NCBI RefSeq assembly: GCF_900143645.1
Contig: NZ_FRFD01000006.1
Location: 124,001-188,000 of the forward strand
Origin: Anaerocolumna xylanovorans DSM 12503
Lineage (GTDB): Bacteria > Bacillota > Clostridia > Lachnospirales > Lachnospiraceae
Length of the DNA stretch: 64,000 bases
Reading direction: 5' to 3'
The position numbers and the translations under genes are program-made. Shown here one piece after another: positions 43,118 through 52,333 of the stretch; within the stretch, counting starts at the first letter, position 1, and the number at the start of each line of letters is the position of its first letter. The notes below the pieces were generated by a model that worked only from the letters and a program-made list of their open reading frames with translations, did no database searches and was not told the DNA's origin.

Positions 43118-45436
43118 ATGGGATTGCAGTATAAAGTCTATGAGATAGATGACAACAGTAAAGAGAATAATGACCTTATGGTAAATGAAACAGTCTTCCA
43201 TAATGCCAACGGATACATCGGAATCCGTTCGAATTATGAAGAAGGGTACCCGGGAGGGTATGATACCATCAGAGGTTCCTATATTAACGGTTTTTATGAT
43301 ATTGCAGATATGAAGCAGGCAGAGAAGCTCTGCGGTCTGGTGGAAGATAAGCAGGCCATGTTAAATGTGGCGGACACCCAGACGGTGTTTTTGGATATTG
43401 ACGGAGAAATCTTCAGTCTGTTTGAGGGGGAGGTTCTAAGGAGCAAACGTTTTCTGGACATGGAAGCGGGGGTTACGGGGAGAGCAATTCTCTGGCGTTC
43501 TCCTGCCGGAAAAGAAGCAGAGATAGTGATTAAACGTATGGCTTCTTTTTGCCAGCTGACACTCTTTGCAATGGAATATAGTGTAAAAGCGGTTAATTTT
43601 AACGGCAGTATAGGTTTTAGCTCCTATCATATGGGAGAGGTAACGAATTACAGCAATGCAAATGACCCCAGAGTGGCCCAGGAGAGCAAAAGATACCTCT
43701 TGCCTATGACAGCCTGCCTGGAGGAAGGTATCTCTTATCTGACCTCGATGACCTCAAAGTCCGGTCTGACTGTCTGCACAGGTGTGGCTCATATTCTTGC
43801 GAAAGAAGGGATGAAGGGCAGTGAGGTGTCTGGTGCGGATGAAAACGTTCTTCTTAAGAAGGGAGAGCATAGTGCCTGTTACAAGGGGAAGATTCCTGTA
43901 AAGGAACAGGAAACAGTTACCCTGACCAAATATACCGTTTTCTGTGACTCCATCAGACATGAGGACTGCGGTAAAGCGGCAAGACAAGAGATGGAAAAGG
44001 CGCTTTCTATTCCTTTGTCTGCGCATTATGAAGCCCAGAGGGAATACTTAAAGGAGTTCTGGAATAACTGCTTTCTTGAAATCAAGGGGGATGATGCCCT
44101 GACAGAAGCGGTCAATTACAATATGTATCAGCTGATACAATCCGTAGGAAAGGATGAGTTCTGTAATATTGCTGCAAAGGGTTTAAGCGGCGAAGGCTAT
44201 GAGGGGCATTATTTCTGGGATACCGAAATGTACATCCAGCCGTTCTTTAATTTGACAGAGCCTTCCATAACAAAGAATCTTATCAATTTCCGCTACAGCA
44301 CATTGGAAAAGGCGAGGGAAAATGCATATATATTAGGTCATAAAAAAGGGGTGTTATACCCATGGCGTACCATTATGGGAGTAGAATGTTCCGGCTATTT
44401 TCCATCTGGGACGGCTGCCTATCATATTAACGGGGATATTGCCTATTCAATCATTTCTTATTATCTGGCAACCAAAGATATGGAGTTTGTAGCCGATAAG
44501 GGTGCTGAAATAATATTTGAAACAGCAAGACTATGGCTGGATGTGGGAAATTATTATCAGGGAAGCTTTCGGATAAATGAAGTGACCGGGCCGGATGAAT
44601 ACACCTGTATGGTGAATAACAACTATTTCACCAATGCAGCCGCCCAGTATAATCTGAATTGGGCGGTAAAGTTCTATGGATTATTAAAGGAGGCAGGAAA
44701 GCTCCAGAGGGTAGCGGATAAAATCGGTTTGACTGATTCGGAGGTAGAGGAGTTTAAACGGGCGGCAGAAAGCATGTATCTGCCGTATGATGAGACTCTT
44801 GGAATCAATCCCCAGGATGATTCTTTTCTCCAAAAGAAGGTGTGGGACATACCCGGTACACCGGCAGAAGAATTCCCTTTATTATTGCATTACCATCCCC
44901 TGCATTTATACCGTTATCAGGTATGCAAACAGGCGGATACGGTACTGGCGCACTTTATCTTTGAGGATGCCCAGTCCCTTGAAACAATCCGAAAATCCTT
45001 TGAGTATTACGAGAAGGTCACTACCCACGATTCTTCCCTGTCTACCTGTATTTTCAGCATTGTTGCATCGAAGCTTGGTTTGGTGGAGAAAGCCTATGAA
45101 TATTTTGGCGATTCTGCCAAGCTGGATTTGTTCAACACCCATAAGAATACCAGGGATGGAATCCATACCGCCAATATGGGCGGCACCTTTATGGCAATCG
45201 TATATGGATTTGCAGGCTTAAGGATTAAAGAAAGCGGTATCTGCTTTGCTCCGGTGCTTCCGAAGTGCTGGGAAGAATATTGCTTCCGGATAAATTATGA
45301 GGACAGCAGGATTAAGGTGGAAGTAGGTGCAGAGGAAAGTATCTTCACCTTAATCAGCGGAACGGCAAAACAGATTCATGTGTATCAGGATATATATGAA
45401 CTAAGTGGCAGAATTGCCGTTAAACACAAATCTTAA
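43118..45436 (+). CDS. GH65 glycoside phosphorylase (kojibiose/nigerose/trehalose type)
   Basis: About 772 residues. The N-terminal sandwich starts with ETVFHNANGYIGIRSNYEEG, and the barrel has HYFWDTEMYIQPFF, ECSGYFPSGTAAYHINGDIAYSI and the catalytic Glu494 in NEVTGPDEYTCMVNNNYFTN. This differs from the maltose phosphorylase at 18259 (GPNEYENNVNNN) and is closer to the kojibiose, nigerose or trehalose phosphorylase branch. It yields beta-glucose 1-phosphate for the pgmB encoded next. GGAGG lies 5 bases before the ATG at 43118; a GTG at 43097 lacks a site. The exact disaccharide cannot be told from the sequence. Confidence 0.9.
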   Translation: MGLQYKVYEIDDNSKENNDLMVNETVFHNANGYIGIRSNYEEGYPGGYDTIRGSYINGFYDIADMKQAEKLCGLVEDKQAMLNVADTQTVFLDIDGEIFSLFEGEVLRSKRFLDMEAGVTGRAILWRSPAGKEAEIVIKRMASFCQLTLFAMEYSVKAVNFNGSIGFSSYHMGEVTNYSNANDPRVAQESKRYLLPMTACLEEGISYLTSMTSKSGLTVCTGVAHILAKEGMKGSEVSGADENVLLKKGEHSACYKGKIPVKEQETVTLTKYTVFCDSIRHEDCGKAARQEMEKALSIPLSAHYEAQREYLKEFWNNCFLEIKGDDALTEAVNYNMYQLIQSVGKDEFCNIAAKGLSGEGYEGHYFWDTEMYIQPFFNLTEPSITKNLINFRYSTLEKARENAYILGHKKGVLYPWRTIMGVECSGYFPSGTAAYHINGDIAYSIISYYLATKDMEFVADKGAEIIFETARLWLDVGNYYQGSFRINEVTGPDEYTCMVNNNYFTNAAAQYNLNWAVKFYGLLKEAGKLQRVADKIGLTDSEVEEFKRAAESMYLPYDETLGINPQDDSFLQKKVWDIPGTPAEEFPLLLHYHPLHLYRYQVCKQADTVLAHFIFEDAQSLETIRKSFEYYEKVTTHDSSLSTCIFSIVASKLGLVEKAYEYFGDSAKLDLFNTHKNTRDGIHTANMGGTFMAIVYGFAGLRIKESGICFAPVLPKCWEEYCFRINYEDSRIKVEVGAEESIFTLISGTAKQIHVYQDIYELSGRIAVKHKS

Positions 45437-45461
45437 CATGGAATAAGGAATGGTGGAGTAG

Positions 45462-46112
45462 ATGAAATATAAAGCAGTAATTTTTGACCTTGACGGAGTT
45501 ATCTGCCATACTGACCGGTATCATTACCTTGCCTGGAAGCAGCTGGCGGATAAAATAGGGATATATTTTGATGAAAGTATCAATAACAGATTGCGGGGGG
45601 TCAGCCGTATGGAAAGCCTCGAAATTATTCTGGAACAATGGAAAGGGACCTCTTTTACAGAGGAGGAAAAAATAGGGCTTGCGGAAGAAAAAAATGCAAT
45701 CTATAAGGAACTCCTTAAGCAGATGACAGAAAAGGATTTAAGTATTGAAGTGAAAGATACGTTGGAGCGGCTTAGGAAGAGCGGGATATTGCTTAGCATC
45801 GGTTCTTCCAGTAAAAATGCAGGCTTCATATTGGAAAGAATAGGACTTACAGGCTTCTTTGATGCAATTTCGGATGGCAATAACATTACAAAATCAAAGC
45901 CGGATCCGGAAGTGTTTCTCCTGGCGGCGCAGTATCTTAAGACAGAGCCCGGGGACTGCCTTGTAGTAGAAGATGCCAGGGCGGGTATTGATGCTGCCGC
46001 CGCAGCAGGAATGGGCAGTGCGGCCATAGGGGATGCCCTTGGGTATAGTTTGGCGGATTATAATCTGAAGGAGTTTAAAGAGCTGATAGAGATTTGCGGT
46101 GTGGTATCGTAA
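45462..46112 (+). CDS. pgmB: beta-phosphoglucomutase
   Basis: 216 residues. The HAD nucleophile motif is MKYKAVIFDLDGVICHTD (Asp9, Asp11), with RGVSRMESLEIIL, GSSSKN, KPDPEVFLLAA and VVEDARAGIDAA. It converts the beta-glucose 1-phosphate made by the GH65 enzyme just upstream to glucose 6-phosphate. It is the last gene of the cassette and a paralogue of the copy at 20540. Confidence 0.95.
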   Translation: MKYKAVIFDLDGVICHTDRYHYLAWKQLADKIGIYFDESINNRLRGVSRMESLEIILEQWKGTSFTEEEKIGLAEEKNAIYKELLKQMTEKDLSIEVKDTLERLRKSGILLSIGSSSKNAGFILERIGLTGFFDAISDGNNITKSKPDPEVFLLAAQYLKTEPGDCLVVEDARAGIDAAAAAGMGSAAIGDALGYSLADYNLKEFKELIEICGVVS

Positions 46113-46174
46113 AAGACGTATTTAAAATTAAAAAATAAGAGGGAGAGCAGGATGTGCATTCCCTCTGATATCGT

Positions 46175-46221
46175 ATAAGTGTTGATATAAGCTTAAAAGC
46201 AAGCTTTGTATCAACACTTAT
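46175..46221. terminator. bidirectional terminator between pgmB and the LacI gene
   Basis: ATAAGTGTTGATA then AAGCTT on the left (46175-46194) pairs with AAGCTT then TATCAACACTTAT on the right (46201-46221), followed by TTTTGTTT. A second weaker hairpin with GAGGGA/TCCCTC arms lies just before it. Confidence 0.8.
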
Positions 46222-46229
46222 TTTTGTTT

Positions 46230-47246
46230 CTATATGATTTTCTTAATATTGGCTACGGAACTTCTTTCTACAATATTACAGGGTATATAAATGCGCTGCT
46301 TGGAGAGAGAGTTATCTTTAATGCGGCTTCGCAATTGGCTGTATGAATTCTTTGCAATAGTCTTAGTGCTGATATCAACGGTAGTTAACGGAGGATTTGA
46401 ATTCTCTGCCAGATTGGTATTGTCGAAACAGGCAACAGAAATATCCGCGGGAACTTTAAGGCCTTCCATGTTAATCCTTTGAATCAGAAAATAAGCAGCT
46501 CTGTCACAGTGGCAAACAAAGGCGGTGGGTAATGTTTTTGGCAATGGAGTCTCTAAAGTGTAAACTCCGGTAGTCAGGTTGTTGTTTACCAGGTGCCAGT
46601 CGGGATTATAGGGCAGATTATGGGCAGCCAAAGCCTTTTGATAACCATAAAAACGGTCCGAGATACTGGAAGTCTGACTGGGATTGCCTACAAATCCAAT
46701 ATCGGTATGACCCTTTTCGATAAGATAGTTGGTTATGGTAAAGCCGTTAAAAAAGTTATCGGCTATAATGCAGTCATAGTTAAAAGATGGTTTGTAGAAA
46801 TCGATTAAAAGGACCGGCAGTCCGAGATCACCTATACCATGGATATAATCATCTGTCATTTCTCCGGCTATAAAAATACCATCGCAGCTGCCGGAATTGA
46901 GTGTAGCCGGCAGGGTGCAATTACTTTCGTCGGAATTGTTGATTACATATAAAGTAAGTGCAAGTCCATCGTTGTGACAAAAATTATTCAAATAGTAAAA
47001 AATTGATGTATAAAATCCTTCGTTTTCGAGAAAAAAACGCTTAGGTACAACAAATGCCAGATTGTTGTTAAGCGCCAGATTTTTACCGGAAACTTTATAA
47101 TAACCTAATTCTTGTGCAGCCCGTAGTATCTTCTCCTTGAGATCGTCACTAACATATTGCTGATTGTTCAGTGCCTTATATACAGTGACTTTGGAGATGT
47201 TCAGGTAATCGGCTATGGTCTGCATGGATACTTTTTTGTTGCTCAT
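46230..47246 (-). CDS. LacI family regulator of the glycyl-radical operon
   Basis: About 338 residues. The HTH is SMQTIADYLNISKVTVYKALNNQQYVSDD, the same unusual type (VTVYK) as in the first LacI gene of the window. The sensor domain follows (AFVVPKRFFLENEGFYTSIFYY, HTDIGFVGNPSQTSSISDRFYGY). GAAGGGG lies 5 bases before the ATG at 47246. It is divergent from the DUF1861/glycyl radical operon across a 329-base gap with a palindrome, so it most likely controls that operon. Confidence 0.92.
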   Translation of the reverse strand: MSNKKVSMQTIADYLNISKVTVYKALNNQQYVSDDLKEKILRAAQELGYYKVSGKNLALNNNLAFVVPKRFFLENEGFYTSIFYYLNNFCHNDGLALTLYVINNSDESNCTLPATLNSGSCDGIFIAGEMTDDYIHGIGDLGLPVLLIDFYKPSFNYDCIIADNFFNGFTITNYLIEKGHTDIGFVGNPSQTSSISDRFYGYQKALAAHNLPYNPDWHLVNNNLTTGVYTLETPLPKTLPTAFVCHCDRAAYFLIQRINMEGLKVPADISVACFDNTNLAENSNPPLTTVDISTKTIAKNSYSQLRSRIKDNSLSKQRIYIPCNIVERSSVANIKKII

Positions 47247-47335
47247 ATATTCCCCTTCTATCGGTAAAAACATTATTTGTATGTATATTTATATGGCTTA
47301 TTATACAGGCTGATTAACGCAAATGCAACAGCTAG

Positions 47336-47355
47336 TTTTTGTTAGTTAACAAAAA
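47336..47355. promoter_or_regulatory. operator palindrome of the divergent LacI/DUF1861 region
   Basis: TTTTTGTTA (47336-47344) and TAACAAAAA (47347-47355) form a perfect inverted repeat around GT. It lies between the two divergent genes, closer to the regulator's promoter. The GTTA/TAAC core resembles the TGTTAAC palindromes near the first LacI gene. Confidence 0.6.
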
Positions 47356-47427
47356 ATATGAAATTAAGTGGCATACTTTATTCTGACTAAAATTTATTAT
47401 ACATTATAACTAATACAAAAAAATATA

Positions 47428-47456
47428 TTGACATTAATATGTGAGTTATATATAAT
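47428..47456 (+). promoter_or_regulatory. consensus promoter of the glycyl-radical operon
   Basis: TTGACA (47428-47433) and TATAAT (47451-47456) are both perfect and 17 bases apart. The first gene starts about 110 bases further on. Such a strong promoter implies tight repression, fitting the nearby LacI gene. Confidence 0.8.
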
Positions 47457-47575
47457 GAAATCAAAAATAACGTTAGTCAATAGTAGGTAACAAAACAGGA
47501 AACAAATAAAGAACAAACAAGAAAATAAGAATATAAAAGCTGTACAAAAGTCATTGTACTAAAAGGAGAGACTGT

Positions 47576-48562
47576 ATGAATCAAGATCAGAACATAATAC
47601 CGGTCAGTGCCAAAGTATTGTATGAGAATTTTAAAAGCCAAGACAGCAAAATATGCGGAACTATTCACAGCTTTCGGGATATGGGAGAACTGGATATATA
47701 TAATCCTTCAGTTCCTTTTGACTTAAATGGTGTTACATATATTGCCGGGCGTGTTGAAAGCAGAGAAAGAGAACACTCAAAGGTTATGTTTTTTAGAAAA
47801 GAAGAAACTGGTTGGATTTTATGCAGGGAGGCGATAGTTCTTGAGCTTCAGGATCCTTTTGTTACCATTATAGACAATGAACTGATACTTGGAGGAGTCC
47901 GGGTAGACTGGGATGAGGCCACCGGATGTGCAAAGGCATGGTACACGGATTTTTACAGAGGCACAAATCTTAACAATTTGACCTTGTTTGCTTCTGGGCC
48001 AAGACATATGAAGGATATCCGGCTGGTTCAGCTGCAGGATAAACGAATTGGGATATTCAGCCGTCCTCAGGGACAGAAAATGCTTGAGGAATATGGCTGC
48101 ATTGCAAAGATTGGATTTACAGTGGTGGATTCTTTGAAGGATGTAACCGCAAAGAATATCGAAAATGCGCCTTTTTTGGAGGGACTCTTTCTTCCGGACG
48201 AATGGGGAGGCTGTAACCAAATACATCTTTTAAAGAATGGTAATCTGGGAGTAATAGGTCATATAGCATATGGAGAAAATATTGGAGATGAAAAATACCT
48301 GCATTACTATGGTATGGCTTTTGTTTTGAATCCCCATACCGGAGAAAGAAGTACTCCCAAGGTAATAATTACAAGAGATTGTTTTCCGGAAGGGCCGGCA
48401 AAGGCACCAAGGCTGAAGGACATCACTTTTACGGCGGGAATACAGCGCCGGGATGATAAAAAAGCGGTTATTTACACGGGGCTTAGCGATGCACAGATTG
48501 GCAGTGCAGTCATAAATGATCCCTTTGCAATATGGGAGAACGGAATGGAGAATTTAAAATGA
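47576..48562 (+). CDS. DUF1861 family beta-propeller protein, putative glycosidase/phosphorylase
   Basis: 328 residues. I recognise the DUF1861 pattern, related to the five-bladed GH43/GH130-type propellers: YNPSVPFDLNGVTYIAGRV, DPFVTIIDNELILGGV, HMKDIRLVQLQDKRIGIFSRP, DEWGGCNQIHLL, CFPEGPAKAPRLKDITFTAGI and YTGLSDAQIGSAVI. No signal peptide. The conserved acidic positions could serve glycan hydrolysis or phosphorolysis, but activity for the family is not firmly known to me. It is the first gene of the operon; its end overlaps the first permease gene as ATGA. A second copy of the family lies at 53759. Confidence 0.82.
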   Translation: MNQDQNIIPVSAKVLYENFKSQDSKICGTIHSFRDMGELDIYNPSVPFDLNGVTYIAGRVESREREHSKVMFFRKEETGWILCREAIVLELQDPFVTIIDNELILGGVRVDWDEATGCAKAWYTDFYRGTNLNNLTLFASGPRHMKDIRLVQLQDKRIGIFSRPQGQKMLEEYGCIAKIGFTVVDSLKDVTAKNIENAPFLEGLFLPDEWGGCNQIHLLKNGNLGVIGHIAYGENIGDEKYLHYYGMAFVLNPHTGERSTPKVIITRDCFPEGPAKAPRLKDITFTAGIQRRDDKKAVIYTGLSDAQIGSAVINDPFAIWENGMENLK

Positions 48563-49515
48563 AGATGTTAAAACAGCGAAAAACAGCCAGAAAAACAAAT
48601 TCTGTAATCTTTGAGTTATTAAAAAATAAGGGTTTATACTTTATGGTTCTGCCAGGTGTTATTTATTTTTTTATCTTTAATTATCTTCCTCTGGTTGGTG
48701 TTTATTATGCATTTGTAGATTATAAACCTATGGCGGGCTGGTTTGGTCTAAAGAGTAAATTTGTCGGATTTGAGAATTTTAAGTATTTTTTCGCTTCCGG
48801 AAGCTGGATAAAGATAACGGTTAATACTCTGTTCCTTAATATGCTGTTTATCACAACGGGTTTAATCGCACAGTTATTAATGGCAGTATTGATTAATGAA
48901 ATTTCGCGTAAATGGTACAAGAAAGTTACCCAGACCTTTATGTTTCTTCCGAATTTCCTGTCTTGGGCGGTTGTTTCGGTCTTCGCTCTGGCATTATTCG
49001 GAACCGATGACGGATTGATTAATAAGATGCTGGGTTCTTTCGGTATGGAACAGGTACCTTTTTACCAAAGCGCCGGGGTGTGGCCCCTATTGCTGGTATT
49101 AATAAGGCTTTGGAAAGGGGTAGGTTTTGGAACAGTAGTATTCCTGGCAGCCATATCAGGCATTGGGCAGGAAATGTATGAGGCAGCAAAGGTTGACGGG
49201 GCTAACAGATTTCAACAGATTGTCTATCTGACAGTGCCGATGCTTAAGACAACAACAGTAGTGCTCCTCATCTTATCGGTAGGCAGTATCTTTGTAGGAG
49301 ACTTCGGCATGATTTATGCCCTTCTTGGAGATAACCCTCTTCTTAGAGGTACGACAGATGTTATTGACACTTTTGTATACAGAGCATTAAGGACGCAAAA
49401 TGACATTGGCATGTCAACCTCAGTCGGCCTTCTTCAGTCAATCCTTGGAGTTATTTTTGCAGTGGGAACGAACTACATAGCGAAAAGAATTGATGAAGAC
49501 AATAAAGTATTTTAA
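48559..49515 (+). CDS. ABC transporter permease, LplB type
   Basis: About 318 residues with six membrane helices. It opens with a basic segment and YFMVLPGVIYFFIFNYLPLVGVYYAF, typical of the LplB group. The EAA loop is MYEAAKVDGANRFQQIVYLTVPMLK. The ATG at 48559 overlaps the DUF1861 stop and has GGAG 8 bases before it. LplB/YtcP/LipO transporters usually import larger or unusual oligosaccharides. Confidence 0.92.
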   Translation: MKMLKQRKTARKTNSVIFELLKNKGLYFMVLPGVIYFFIFNYLPLVGVYYAFVDYKPMAGWFGLKSKFVGFENFKYFFASGSWIKITVNTLFLNMLFITTGLIAQLLMAVLINEISRKWYKKVTQTFMFLPNFLSWAVVSVFALALFGTDDGLINKMLGSFGMEQVPFYQSAGVWPLLLVLIRLWKGVGFGTVVFLAAISGIGQEMYEAAKVDGANRFQQIVYLTVPMLKTTTVVLLILSVGSIFVGDFGMIYALLGDNPLLRGTTDVIDTFVYRALRTQNDIGMSTSVGLLQSILGVIFAVGTNYIAKRIDEDNKVF

Positions 49516-49548
49516 CGTTTTGCAAGCTTACGGAAAGAGGGAAAGAAA

Positions 49549-50439
49549 ATGAAAGATAAAATCTTTGATCGTATTGTGCTGATAACGGCGTATGTGCTTA
49601 CCGGTACATTTGCTGTAATATGCCTGGTACCGCTGTGGATGGCATTTTGTGCCTCCTTTACAAATGAAAATACCTTAATCAGAGAAGGTTATTCTCTGCT
49701 GATAAGACATTTTGATATCACTTCTTATAAGATTATCTTTACAAAGACCAATACTATTTATAAAGCATATTTGGTTACCGTAAGCATGACGGTGCTCGGG
49801 ACGATGCTAACAGTATTTTTCACAGCCCTTACTGCGTATCCTTTATCGGTTAAGGGATTGAAATACGGCGGGAAGATAAATTTGTACATCTATTTAACCA
49901 TGCTGTTAAACGGCGGTCTGGTACCGAACTATATTCTTATTACAAGGGTCCTGGATTTAAAGGATAATTTCCTGGTATTAATCATTCCTGGAATGATAAA
50001 TGCCTATAACATCTTTCTGATGACCAATTATTTTAAAACACTGCCGGCTTCTCTGGCGGAATCCGCTAAAATGGACGGAGCAACAGATTTTAAGATCTTT
50101 ATCCGGATAATACTTCCGCTTTCTAAGCCGATTCTTGCGACAATAGCGCTTTTTGCGGCAATGGGATACTGGAATGAATGGTATAAAGTATTGCTTTATA
50201 TAGAGAAACCTGACTTATATACGTTGCAGTTTTTGATTATGAAGCTCCAGCGGGAACTGGATTTTCTCAAATCTGAGTTGGGAGCAAGGGCTATGGAAGC
50301 CATGGGGAATGTAACCCTGCCGTCTCTTGGTATCAGAATGGCTACGGCAATGCTTAGTATCGGCCCCATTGTGTTGGTATATCCTTTTTTGCAAAAGTAT
50401 TTCATGAAAGGAATCATGATAGGCTCTGTGAAAGAGTAG
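49549..50439 (+). CDS. ABC transporter permease, YtcP type
   Basis: 296 residues with six membrane helices. The EAA loop is SLAESAKMDGATDFKIFIRIILPLSKPI and the C-terminus is YFMKGIMIGSVKE, the usual YtcP ending. It pairs with the LplB-type permease encoded 33 bases upstream. Confidence 0.93.
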   Translation: MKDKIFDRIVLITAYVLTGTFAVICLVPLWMAFCASFTNENTLIREGYSLLIRHFDITSYKIIFTKTNTIYKAYLVTVSMTVLGTMLTVFFTALTAYPLSVKGLKYGGKINLYIYLTMLLNGGLVPNYILITRVLDLKDNFLVLIIPGMINAYNIFLMTNYFKTLPASLAESAKMDGATDFKIFIRIILPLSKPILATIALFAAMGYWNEWYKVLLYIEKPDLYTLQFLIMKLQRELDFLKSELGARAMEAMGNVTLPSLGIRMATAMLSIGPIVLVYPFLQKYFMKGIMIGSVKE

Positions 50440-50554
50440 AGGGATTTAATGCAATTATCAGCTGAATTGCGCGCAGGTTGATGATTGTTTAAATAAGTAT
50501 TTTGACAATTAAGAAGGACATAGGAGAAGGAATTTAAACTAGGAGGTAAAAATT

Positions 50555-52252
50555 ATGAAGAAAGCAGTAGCGGTATTATTATCCATCTTAATGGTAATGA
50601 CTTTGTTTGCCGGATGCAGCAGTAAGAAAGATGCGAATGAGAATACATCCGGTAATAAAACAGCTGATGTAACAAAAGAAGCAGGGGAGACTACTGATAC
50701 ACCGTCTGCTCAGGCAGCAAAGGATCCTTATGAGATAACCTTTTTATATCCCGGAGAAGCAGCGAAGGATATGGATGTTGTTTTGAATGAGTTTTATGCA
50801 AAAACAAAAGATACTTTGAATCTAAAGCTTAATTTTCTTTATGGCGGTTGGGATGATATCGGACAGAAGGTATCCTTAAAAATTTCAGCAGGTGAGAAAC
50901 TGGATTCCGCATTTCTTGCACAGTGGACTGCTCCGTCTATTCAGGAAGCAGCTTTGAATGACCAGTTGGTAAACCTGGATAAATATTTTAATAATGACCA
51001 GTATCCCGGACTGAAAGCAGCTTTTTCCGAAGATTATTTAAGTACAAATAAATTCCTGGGTTCTGACGGGGAATATCATGTTTACGGCATTCCTTTTTCT
51101 AATTCTTATGATGCCGGAGCGTATTTGTATTATAGAAAAGATTTAGCCGATAAATATGGAATCACCGTTAAAGGTGTAGATGATATTGAAGCTTATTATG
51201 ATGCAATTCTGGCAAATGAAAAGGGAACGACTCCTCTGGCATTTTTAGGTTCACAGGATCAGCTAATGAACGCGTTTTACAGTAATAATGAGTTAGCAAA
51301 GCACAATTATTCAAGCAGAGGATTAATGCCAGGGGGTGTTCTGGCAGGAGGAGTTATTATTAAGGATGACGGTACTGCTTATGTATCCAGAAGCTATCTG
51401 CCGGCACTGGATCCGGAATATGCAAAATATCTGGATGCTAATGATAAATCCAAGAGTGATCCCTATTGGGCATATAAAATAGCAGTCAGATTCTATCAGA
51501 AGGGTTATATAAGCAAGGATGTTTTGAATACCACCGATGCACAGGCAGACTTTATGGCGGGCAGGGCAGCAAGTGTAATCCGTGGTGCGGATGTTTTTAA
51601 TACCATAGCTACTCAGTTTAAAGAATCCTTACCCAATGCAGAGCTTGGTTACATTCCTTTTAATACTTTTGTGGCAAATGAGGCAGAACATCAGTCAGGT
51701 ACTACTTTCCAGGCATGGAACTTTGCAACGGTTCCTGTTACCTGTGAGAATCCTGACCGTGTAATGGAATTCTATGATTGGATCTTCCAGTCACAGGAAA
51801 ACCATGATCTCTTTGAACTTGGCGTGGAAGGAAAACACTGGAAAGCAGCAGATAATAGCAAATATGAGGTGACAGCTAACCCGGATACCGGAAATACTTA
51901 TAATTTCGGCGGTTATTTAATGACCTGGAATCCTACAATGTTAAAAGTATCTTCTTCTATTCCTGATGATGTATACAACTATGTAAAGAAATTCTCTGAT
52001 GAGAAATATTTCTATAAGGACATTACTTCCGGATTTTCATTCAACAGCGATTCGGTTAAGACAGAAGCAGCTTTAATTTCTGATGCCATATCCATAAGGA
52101 CTGCTTTAGGAAACGGTATGATGGCAGACTATGAATCTGAAATAGCTAAGCTGGATAAGAAATTAAAGAACTCCGGATGGGAAAAGTACGCAGAAGAATT
52201 CGAGAAACAGTTTAACGAATTTTTAAAGACACATCCATATGAAGGTCAGTAA
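50555..52252 (+). CDS. extracellular binding lipoprotein, LipO type
   Basis: 565 residues. Lipoprotein signal with lipobox FAGC, a Thr/Glu-rich linker, then a large solute-binding fold (GGWDDIGQKVSLKISAGEKLDSAFLAQW, VYGIPFSNSYDAGAYLYYRKDLADKYGI). Length and pattern fit the LipO/YtcQ group that works with LplB and YtcP permeases. A strong GGAGG precedes the ATG. The 3' end of this gene is partly duplicated at 53656-53740. Confidence 0.93.
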   Translation: MKKAVAVLLSILMVMTLFAGCSSKKDANENTSGNKTADVTKEAGETTDTPSAQAAKDPYEITFLYPGEAAKDMDVVLNEFYAKTKDTLNLKLNFLYGGWDDIGQKVSLKISAGEKLDSAFLAQWTAPSIQEAALNDQLVNLDKYFNNDQYPGLKAAFSEDYLSTNKFLGSDGEYHVYGIPFSNSYDAGAYLYYRKDLADKYGITVKGVDDIEAYYDAILANEKGTTPLAFLGSQDQLMNAFYSNNELAKHNYSSRGLMPGGVLAGGVIIKDDGTAYVSRSYLPALDPEYAKYLDANDKSKSDPYWAYKIAVRFYQKGYISKDVLNTTDAQADFMAGRAASVIRGADVFNTIATQFKESLPNAELGYIPFNTFVANEAEHQSGTTFQAWNFATVPVTCENPDRVMEFYDWIFQSQENHDLFELGVEGKHWKAADNSKYEVTANPDTGNTYNFGGYLMTWNPTMLKVSSSIPDDVYNYVKKFSDEKYFYKDITSGFSFNSDSVKTEAALISDAISIRTALGNGMMADYESEIAKLDKKLKNSGWEKYAEEFEKQFNEFLKTHPYEGQ

Positions 52253-52271
52253 TTAAGATAATATTTAAGGC

Positions 52272-52301
52272 TTTGGGCGGAGAAGCGATTCCCCGTCCAA
52301 G
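52272..52301 (+). terminator. intercistronic hairpin after the LipO-type gene
   Basis: TTGGGCGG (52273-52280) pairs with CCGTCCAA (52293-52300) through one G-T pair. It lies between the binding-protein and FAD genes. A diverged copy of this stretch follows the FAD gene. Confidence 0.5.
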
Positions 52302-52333
52302 CATCTTTCACTATGAAAGGCATGGTTATTGAT

